NCBI GenBank assembly: GCA_023389295.1
Contig: JAEWEO010000214.1
Coordinates: forward strand, 1-7,700
Length of the DNA: 7,700 bases
Source: Bacillota bacterium
GTDB taxonomy: Bacteria > Bacillota > Clostridia > Lachnospirales > Lachnospiraceae
Direction: 5' to 3'
This document shows positions 1-4,926 of the stretch, piece by piece. Position 1 is the stretch's first letter, and each line of letters opens with the position of its first letter. The notes under the pieces are model-generated. The model worked only from the letters and a program-made list of their open reading frames with translations, was not told the DNA's origin and did not search any database. The position numbers were made by a program, and so were the translations under genes.

Positions 1-93
1 ACTTCTCCTGCCGTGCTCTGTAGTGTATTGCTGTTTCATAGAGAATTTTAAATCATAACGTGGTGGTTTGCAACTTTTTAATATCTTGTTTGT

Positions 94-111
94 GCCGCCG
101 CTTGGCGGCGG
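94..111 (+). promoter_or_regulatory. GC-rich hairpin in the leader of the binding-protein gene
   Basis: GCCGCC at 94-99 pairs perfectly with GGCGGC at 104-109 around a GCTT loop. A second register, CCGCCG at 95-100 with CGGCGG at 106-111, is equally possible. The arms are pure G and C in an otherwise AT-rich leader, so the structure should be very stable. It ends 3 to 5 bases before the ribosome binding site and no U run follows, so it does not look like an intrinsic terminator. A role in 5' mRNA stability or translation control of the highly expressed binding protein is inference. Confidence 0.55.
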
Positions 112-114
112 AAT

Positions 115-120
115 GGAGGA
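115..120 (+). promoter_or_regulatory. Ribosome binding site deciding the start of the binding protein
   Basis: GGAGGA lies 4 bases before ATG 125 and fixes that codon as the start. In-frame ATGs at 68 and 113 are rejected: the one at 113 overlaps this very site (ATGGAGGAAATTATG), and starting at 68 would put 19 residues encoded by the GC hairpin in front of a perfect lipoprotein signal peptide. Confidence 0.8.
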
Positions 121-124
121 AATT

Positions 125-1696
125 ATGAAAAAAGTTATTGCACTGTTAACTGTAATGGTTTTATCCTTGTCTTTATTATCAGGATGTAAGAGCACAACCA
201 AGGACACGGGTAACAATACTGAGGGGAATCCATCCGTAACAGAGCCTGCTAATAAGGATGAACAGCTGGCAGAGAATGGCGAATGGACCGGAGAAGTATC
301 ACAAATCATTATGACGTACCTGACCTTAGGAAATACACCTACGGATCTTCAGCTGGTACAAGATGCTATTAATGAAATTTCCGTAAAAAAGATTGGTGTT
401 GAGGTAGAATTAAAACCGGTTTCAGCGTACGATGCTTTTACTCAGTTTCCGTTATGGATTGGTACAGGGGAGCAGATTGATCTGATGATGCCTTTAATGC
501 AGGATTTGAATACATATGTAAGCCAAGGCTTAGTACTACCATTAGATGATTTGATTGAGAGTGGTGCACCTGATATCAAAAAGCTGTCAGAGGAGCTTCC
601 GGTTACAAGTGCTAATATAGTAGATGGAAAGACCTATGCAGTTATGATGGTAGCAAATGTTTATGGTAGTGGTGGTAGTTATCAAATCGCTCATAAATAT
701 TTGGAAGAATCCGGATTTGATTATGATCCGGAAAAAATATATACGCTGGATGATTTAACAGGTCTATTTGCTAAAGTGAAGGAAGCCAATCCACAGATGT
801 ATCCCGCAGGTATTGTTTCAACAGGCAGAACAAATACAGAATTCTTTTATTATGGTGGTATAGTAGATAATTTGGGTGCAACAGCTGCATCAGGCTCCTT
901 GGTAGGAACAGATAGTGATAAAGTAGTTAATCTTTTTGAAACGGCTGAATATTATAATTATTTGGAACATGTACGTGAATGGTATAATGCCGGATATATT
1001 TATCCTGATGCCGCAACTACTGATTCACCAATGACTTCATTATTAATGTCAGGAGTATTTAACGGATATTTTATGGCAAGTAATCCGATACAGAAAACAC
1101 AAGAGGGTGGTTATTTTGGTGCGGACACCGGTGAAATATTAAGACTTAACACTCCTTTTTATGGATCAACTTCCCGAGGTGGCTGGGTAGTTCCTATCAC
1201 AAGTAAAGAACCTGAAGCAGCAGTAAGATTTTTAAATCTTGTTTGGTCTGATTCTACAGTAAGTAATTTGCTGCAATGGGGAATTGAAGGTAAACATTAT
1301 GTAATGCAGGAAAAGGAAATTGGTTTAATAGGCTTCCCTGAGGGTGTAGATGCCAGTACAAGTGGGTATTACAATAGTTTGGGATTATATGGTGATACAC
1401 GTGATGTTTACATATGGAGCACAAATAATACGAAAGAGCTTAATCAAGCTTATACAGAGCTAGCAATGGCTAATTCAACACAGGGAGTAGGATTTGTTTA
1501 TGATCCGACGGAAAAAGCGAACATAATTACTGCTATTCAGGCTATTTTGGCACAGTACCTTCCAGCTCTGGAATCAGGAAGTGTTGATTTGGAGAAATAT
1601 TACCCTGAATTTGTCGATGCACTAAAGAAGGTTGGTATCGATGAAGTTATTGCTGATAAGCAGGCACAATTTGATGCTTGGAGAGCAGGTCGATGA
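125..1696 (+). CDS. Lipoprotein extracellular solute-binding protein of a CUT1-type sugar ABC transporter
   Basis: This 523-residue protein would capture an oligosaccharide outside the membrane and deliver it to the two permeases encoded downstream. The first 21 residues are a lipoprotein signal: MKK, a hydrophobic stretch of Leu and Val, then the lipobox LSGC with Cys21 as the lipidation site. A Ser/Thr/Asn/Glu-rich linker (about 22-51) follows. The body resembles family 1 binding proteins of the LplA/LipO kind. The last 150 residues or so (about 376-521, including GFVYDP at 456-461 and a helical end finishing QFDAWRAGR) resemble the DUF3502 domain found at the C-terminus of such proteins, recognised from memory and not by a search. 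The length is typical of binding proteins for larger sugars. The substrate cannot be read from the sequence; the GH3 gene nearby suggests a beta-linked oligosaccharide. A stem-loop separates the gene from the permeases. Confidence 0.9.
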   Translation: MKKVIALLTVMVLSLSLLSGCKSTTKDTGNNTEGNPSVTEPANKDEQLAENGEWTGEVSQIIMTYLTLGNTPTDLQLVQDAINEISVKKIGVEVELKPVSAYDAFTQFPLWIGTGEQIDLMMPLMQDLNTYVSQGLVLPLDDLIESGAPDIKKLSEELPVTSANIVDGKTYAVMMVANVYGSGGSYQIAHKYLEESGFDYDPEKIYTLDDLTGLFAKVKEANPQMYPAGIVSTGRTNTEFFYYGGIVDNLGATAASGSLVGTDSDKVVNLFETAEYYNYLEHVREWYNAGYIYPDAATTDSPMTSLLMSGVFNGYFMASNPIQKTQEGGYFGADTGEILRLNTPFYGSTSRGGWVVPITSKEPEAAVRFLNLVWSDSTVSNLLQWGIEGKHYVMQEKEIGLIGFPEGVDASTSGYYNSLGLYGDTRDVYIWSTNNTKELNQAYTELAMANSTQGVGFVYDPTEKANIITAIQAILAQYLPALESGSVDLEKYYPEFVDALKKVGIDEVIADKQAQFDAWRAGR

Positions 1697-1712
1697 TTGT
1701 GTAATTAGGTAA

Positions 1713-1764
1713 GATGATAAAAGGAAAGTCATACTGAGGTGGCTCATGACTTTCCTTTTTCATC
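1713..1764 (+). terminator. Long stem-loop between binding protein and permease (partial terminator or mRNA stabiliser)
   Basis: The 14 bases at 1719-1732 are perfectly complementary to 1746-1759, with a 13-base loop that can itself pair GAG (1736-1738) with CTC (1743-1745). Skipping one bulged T at 1718, the stem extends by five pairs, 1713-1717 with 1760-1764. The 3' arm ends in five T's at 1756-1760, so it can act as an intrinsic terminator, although the T's are partly inside the stem. In sugar transporter operons such a structure after the binding-protein gene commonly keeps permease expression below that of the binding protein; that role here is inference. Confidence 0.65.
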
Positions 1765-1790
1765 GAAACAGCTGTAAAGGAAGGGATTAA

Positions 1791-2744
1791 ATGACAAAGA
1801 ATAAATTGGAGAATAATAAGTTGACAAAAAAGACAAAAGTAAAGTGGAAAAGAATTGTTCCGCTTTATATTATGATGCTACCTGGGATGATTTATTTTCT
1901 TATCAATAATTATTTACCAATGGCAGGTATTACAATTGCCTTTCGAAAGATTAATTATCAACTGGGGATATGGAAGAGTCCTTGGAATGGCTTTGATAAT
2001 TTTAAATTTTTGTTTGCAGCCGGTTCCGTAGGTGTAATGATTAGGAATACAATCCTATATAATATTACTTTTATTGTAGTAGGTACAATAATTGCGATAA
2101 CCGTTGCTATTTTGTTAAATGAAATTCGTTTAAAGTTTGCCAGTAGATTATATCAGACACTAATACTTCTGCCGTACCTGATGTCGATGGTAGTAGTAAG
2201 TTATCTGGTCTATGCATTTTTAAGCGGAGAAACAGGTTATGTAAATAAAGTATTATTACCTGCATTGGGAATCGATAAGACAATTTCTTTTTACCAGGAG
2301 CAAGTATATTGGCCATTTATCTTGGTGTTCGTTAACATATGGAAAAGTGTTGGCTTCAATATGATTATATATTTAGCTGCAATTATTGGAATTAGTAATG
2401 AATATTATGAAGCGGCAAGGGTTGACAGAGCAAGTAGATGGCAGCAAATCAGACATATAACGCTCCCCTGTCTACTTCCTACAGTAATTACGATGTTTAT
2501 TTTAAGCGTTAGTAAGATGTTCTACTCTGATTTTGGCCTGTTCTATCAGGTGCCAAAAAACTCAGGAGCTTTATATCCTGTAACACAGACAATCGACACC
2601 TATGTATTTAATGCCTTGATGAATCAAAATAATATTGGTTTGTCTTCAGCGGCAGGATTCCTTCAGGCAATTGTTGGCTTTATCCTGGTAATAGCAGCAA
2701 ATGCATTAGTTCGAAAGCTTAGTAAAGAAAACGCAATGTTTTAA
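1791..2744 (+). CDS. CUT1-type sugar ABC transporter permease, LplB-like
   Basis: This 317-residue integral membrane protein would form half of the transport channel. A Lys-rich cytoplasmic N-terminus (1-21) is followed by about six hydrophobic segments, near 22-48, 86-110, 121-143, 173-202, 227-247 and 285-305. The early sequence with IVPLYIMMLPGMIYFLINNY and an FRKINY loop is typical of LplB-type permeases (BPD_transp_1 fold). The EAA loop that docks on the ATPase is at about 205-230 (YEAARVDRASRWQQI then ITLP). Its normally conserved Gly is Arg213. The start is supported by AGGAAGGG at 1778-1785, five bases before ATG. The gene follows the stem-loop after the binding-protein gene and is 14 bases from the second permease, so the two are clearly co-transcribed. 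No ATPase gene is in the window. Confidence 0.92.
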   Translation: MTKNKLENNKLTKKTKVKWKRIVPLYIMMLPGMIYFLINNYLPMAGITIAFRKINYQLGIWKSPWNGFDNFKFLFAAGSVGVMIRNTILYNITFIVVGTIIAITVAILLNEIRLKFASRLYQTLILLPYLMSMVVVSYLVYAFLSGETGYVNKVLLPALGIDKTISFYQEQVYWPFILVFVNIWKSVGFNMIIYLAAIIGISNEYYEAARVDRASRWQQIRHITLPCLLPTVITMFILSVSKMFYSDFGLFYQVPKNSGALYPVTQTIDTYVFNALMNQNNIGLSSAAGFLQAIVGFILVIAANALVRKLSKENAMF

Positions 2745-2766
2745 AGGAGGGTTAGAAAATGGGAGG
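2744..2766 (+). promoter_or_regulatory. Two tandem ribosome binding sites before the second permease
   Basis: AAGGAGG at 2744-2750 begins inside the stop codon of the first permease and sits 8 bases before ATG 2759. A second site, GGAGG at 2762-2766, lies inside the first four codons and is 4 bases before an in-frame ATG at 2771. Both starts are workable and differ by only four residues (MGGI). The first is preferred because of its longer, better-spaced site. Confidence 0.6.
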
Positions 2767-3655
2767 AATTATGTCAAGGCAAGAGAAAGTGATGCAAGTG
2801 ATTGCGCATGCTGTAATGATATTATTATCACTGGCAGCTATATTGCCATTCTGGTTATTGATTGCAGCATCCTTTTCTGATCCAAATTATGCAGTTGCAG
2901 AGGGGTATCGCTTTTTCCCAAAAGAATTCAGCACCGAAGCTTATGACTTTATATTAAAACAGTGGGATCAAATAGGTCGTGCATATGTTATCACTTTAAT
3001 AGTTACAGTAGTTGGTACTTTCTTTTCCATATTAATTGTTTCCATGTTAGCATTTGGACTTAGCCAAAAAGGAGTCCCTGGAAGCAAATTGATTTTTGGC
3101 TTAATACTTATCACAATGTTATTTTCAGGCGGAATTGTTCCGCAATATATGATCTATAATAATATACTTCATATTAAAAATACAATATTCGGGTTATTGC
3201 TACCTAATTTGCTATTGAACGGATTTACCGTTGTTTTGGTAAGGAATTATTTTAGGCAAAACATCCCCGGGGAGTTATTGGAAGCTGCTGAGATCGATGG
3301 AGCCGGACAGTTCCTAATCTATTTTAAATTAATACTTCCGCTTTCAACTCCTATTTTAGCTACGGTAGGGTTAATGGAAGCTATCATGTATTGGAATGAT
3401 TGGACAAATGGCTTATATTATATTACAGATGAAAAATTATATAGCATGCAGCAGCTTTTAAATGCGATGAATAATAATATTAAATTTATGGCAAATAACG
3501 CGAAGGATTTCGTAGGAGTTGATTTGAGCTCACTTCCTACGTCTACAATGAGATTGGCGATAGCAGTTATAGCCATAGTACCGATTATGCTAGCATATCC
3601 ATTTTTTCAAAAGTACTTTGCAAAAGGTATTACGATGGGAGCTGTAAAAGGGTGA
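2759..3655 (+). CDS. CUT1-type sugar ABC transporter permease, YtcP/CarB-like
   Basis: This 298-residue membrane protein is the partner of the preceding permease. Hydrophobic segments lie near 14-37, 76-101, 110-131, 142-162, 191-211 and 264-283. The EAA loop is intact at about 173-198 (LLEAAEIDGAGQFLIYFKL then ILPLSTP), with the conserved Gly at 181. The C-terminal KYFAKGITMGAVKG is the characteristic ending of YtcP-type sugar permeases, so the gene is complete. The start could be ATG 2759 or ATG 2771; both have a ribosome binding site. The context (lipoprotein, LplB-like permease, this gene, GH3 enzyme) points to uptake of an oligosaccharide. Energy would come from a shared MsmX/MsiK-type ATPase encoded elsewhere, which is inference from its absence here. 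Confidence 0.92.
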   Translation: MGGIMSRQEKVMQVIAHAVMILLSLAAILPFWLLIAASFSDPNYAVAEGYRFFPKEFSTEAYDFILKQWDQIGRAYVITLIVTVVGTFFSILIVSMLAFGLSQKGVPGSKLIFGLILITMLFSGGIVPQYMIYNNILHIKNTIFGLLLPNLLLNGFTVVLVRNYFRQNIPGELLEAAEIDGAGQFLIYFKLILPLSTPILATVGLMEAIMYWNDWTNGLYYITDEKLYSMQQLLNAMNNNIKFMANNAKDFVGVDLSSLPTSTMRLAIAVIAIVPIMLAYPFFQKYFAKGITMGAVKG

Positions 3656-3742
3656 GTGCTACATATATAATCAATAGCGGAATCATGTACATACTCTGTG
3701 CTATTATATTACTAACATAGATAATAAATTAATAAAAATATA

Positions 3743-3779
3743 ATGAGAAATCTTTGTTTCTATGCTATATTAGATATAG
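3743..3779 (+). promoter_or_regulatory. Probable promoter of the araC-type gene with an overlapping dyad
   Basis: An extended -10 element TGC-TATATT (3763-3771) lies 17 bases after ATGAGA (3743-3748), which matches four of six consensus -35 bases. The -10 is overlapped by a perfect dyad, CTATAT-TAG-ATATAG (3765-3779), which could be an operator. Transcription would start near 3778, giving a leader of about 55 bases. No clear terminator is seen between the permease stop at 3655 and this point, so read-through from the transporter is also possible. Confidence 0.4.
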
Positions 3780-3787
3780 GGACTTAC

Positions 3788-3809
3788 ATAAAGTGAAAAT
3801 TTGCTTTAT
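3788..3809. repeat. Inverted repeat in the leader of the araC-type gene
   Basis: ATAAAG (3788-3793) and CTTTAT (3804-3809) form a perfect dyad with a 10-base spacer. It lies between the probable transcription start and the ribosome binding site GGAG (3819-3822). It may be an operator or a weak AT-rich leader hairpin; the sequence does not decide which. Confidence 0.3.
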
Positions 3810-3832
3810 ATGAATATTGGAGTAGATATCAT

Positions 3833-4585
3833 ATGAAACGAAGATTTAAAGAGGCAGAAATAGAGGCAATATTAAATAGGAACAAATTAATTAATAGTGA
3901 GAACGAGCTTAAAAGAATACCCATAAACAGAGAACATGAATTCCTGGAAAAAATACGCAAGGGAAAGTATCAGGAAGTAGCGTTCATGGATTTTAAGGAG
4001 TTGGAAGCGTGTATGGGTCGAAGCACCAGGGATCGCCGACGTCAGTTTGAGTATACAACTGTCGCAGGGATTACACTAGCTACCAGAGCAGCTATTGATG
4101 GAGGAGTAAGACCTGATGATGCTTATGATATCAGTGAGACGATGCTTCAGATGCTGGAACAGGCACGAACCATAGAAGATATGCATGAAATTATGGATCT
4201 TTCCAGTATTGTTTTTGCTCATGCGGTATATAAAAGTAAGAAAGAAAAAAGTTCTTATATCATGGAACGATGTAAAATATACATTAGCAGAAATATTTTT
4301 AATAAAATATATTTGGAGGATATTGCAGAATATGTTGGCGTGAATCCTTCGTATTTATCACGGATTTTTTCACAAAAAGAGGGAATGACGATACAAGGAT
4401 ATATTCAAAAAGAAAAGATGAATGTTGCCTGCAATCTTCTTAAATATTCCGACTGTACTATTGCAGAGATAGCACAGCATATCGGATTTCAATCCCAGAG
4501 TAATTTTTCAGCTTTGTTTAGAAAATGGAAGATGATGTCACCTACAGAATACCGTGACACCAACAAAAAGATAAATTTCACTTAA
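3833..4585 (+). CDS. AraC-family transcriptional regulator without a cupin sensor domain
   Basis: This 250-residue cytoplasmic protein ends in a standard AraC DNA-binding domain at about 145-243. The first helix-turn-helix is near 161-183 (LEDIAEYVGVNPSYLSRIFS). The second, near 210-240, carries the family signature IAQHIGFQSQSNFSALFR followed by SPTEYR. The first 140 residues or so are helical and charged and include TRAAIDGGVRPDDAY (84-98), a motif recalled from the helical region just before the HTH in many longer Firmicutes AraC regulators. The beta-barrel sugar-binding domain typical of AraC itself is absent, so the inducer, if any, may be sensed differently. The start is ATG 3833, with GGAG 10 bases upstream. 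Its position between the transporter and the GH3 gene makes it the likely local regulator, but its targets are inference. Confidence 0.88.
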   Translation: MKRRFKEAEIEAILNRNKLINSENELKRIPINREHEFLEKIRKGKYQEVAFMDFKELEACMGRSTRDRRRQFEYTTVAGITLATRAAIDGGVRPDDAYDISETMLQMLEQARTIEDMHEIMDLSSIVFAHAVYKSKKEKSSYIMERCKIYISRNIFNKIYLEDIAEYVGVNPSYLSRIFSQKEGMTIQGYIQKEKMNVACNLLKYSDCTIAEIAQHIGFQSQSNFSALFRKWKMMSPTEYRDTNKKINFT

Positions 4586-4640
4586 ATAAAGGATAAAAAG
4601 TAGGCAAAAAATAATTAACAGTCTATAAATATGAAAAAGA

Positions 4641-4676
4641 GAGCAGTAGAACAATTTATAAATTGTTCTACTGTTT
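4641..4676 (+). terminator. Intrinsic terminator-like hairpin after the araC-type gene
   Basis: CAGTAGAACAATT (4644-4656) pairs perfectly with 4661-4673 around a TATA loop, giving a 13-base-pair stem that A-U and G-U pairs at 4641-4643 with 4674-4676 can extend. A short T-rich tail follows (TTTGTCGTTT). The long U run of a strong terminator is missing, but the stem is long and the place, 56 bases after the stop, is right. It separates the regulator transcript from the GH3 gene, and because the flanks are A-rich upstream it might work in both directions. Confidence 0.65.
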
Positions 4677-4770
4677 GTCGTTTATGAGAAAACATTAAGT
4701 AAAATCAACCAATTTTTAGTTGGAAAAGCTGAACCGATGGTTATATGCCCAAAAAGGTAATTCTATCCTG

Positions 4771-4797
4771 TTGATAATAGACACTTTTTATCAAGTG
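4771..4797. promoter_or_regulatory. Operator-like dyad, two overlapping inverted repeats, upstream of the GH3 gene
   Basis: TTGATAA (4771-4777) and TTATCAA (4788-4794) form a perfect 7-base dyad with a 10-base spacer. A second dyad, CACTT (4782-4786) with AAGTG (4793-4797), shares 4793-4794 with it, so the two cannot fold at once. The element lies 130 to 155 bases before the GH3 start and just upstream of the TATAAA at 4810-4815, overlapping where its poor -35 would be. A regulator binding site is plausible; the protein that binds it is unknown. Confidence 0.35.
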
Positions 4798-4905
4798 GTA
4801 AAAATTAAATATAAAACGTAATTACTAAGATATACGAAGGAAGATAACATTAGTATGATAGATTTAAAAATCAATGATAAAATGAAGATTTTGAACTAAA
4901 TATTG

Positions 4906-4912
4906 AAGGGAG
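4906..4912 (+). promoter_or_regulatory. Distant ribosome binding site of the GH3 gene
   Basis: AAGGGAG is the only good ribosome binding site near the GH3 start, but it lies 14 bases before ATG 4927, longer than the usual 5 to 10. An in-frame TTG at 4903 lies just upstream of the site and so cannot use it. ATG 4927 remains the best start because the family-typical MTLEEKVGQL follows at residues 15-24. Confidence 0.5.
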
Positions 4913-4926
4913 AAATAGTTAATATA

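Larger units (their letters stand above)
4586..4926 (+). other. 341-base gap between the regulator and GH3 genes
   Basis: This AT-rich stretch holds the terminator-like hairpin at 4641-4676, small dyads CCAA/TTGG (4709-4712 and 4720-4723) and AACC-GAT-GGTT (4732-4742), and the operator-like dyad at 4771-4794. It also holds possible -10 elements (an extended TGG-TAAAAA at 4796-4804 and TATAAA at 4810-4815) and a 14-codon ORF at 4855-4899. None of the -10 candidates has a good -35 at the right distance, so the GH3 promoter is not pinned down. Only the hairpin at 4641-4676 is well supported. Confidence 0.5.

Noticed and set aside
1..39. Possible divergent gene start on the minus strand (reading MKQQYTTEHGRRS to the edge)
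   Set aside because: Only 13 codons are visible and no ribosome binding site precedes it.
28..56. Promoter for the binding-protein gene (TTGCTG, 17 bases, AATCAT)
   Set aside because: Only three of six and four of six consensus matches, with no supporting element; the real promoter may lie outside the window.
68..124. Nineteen-residue N-terminal extension of the binding protein from ATG 68
   Set aside because: It would place hairpin-encoded residues before a perfect lipoprotein signal peptide; ATG 125 has the ribosome site.
2107..2316. Minus-strand ORF inside the first permease
   Set aside because: It is antisense to a clear membrane-protein gene, has no family resemblance, and reads as a shadow frame. 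The minus-strand frames inside the GH3 gene (5271-5468, 5589-5798, 5981-6205, 6787-7014) are rejected for the same reason.
3673..3705. AATAGC/GCTATT inverted repeat as terminator of the permease operon
   Set aside because: The arms are six bases with a 21-base spacer and no T run follows, so it is not a credible terminator; the inner ATGTACAT palindrome is probably chance.
4586..4926. Riboswitch or other structured RNA before the GH3 gene
   Set aside because: Apart from the terminator and small dyads I see no recognisable riboswitch core or conserved multi-stem pattern.
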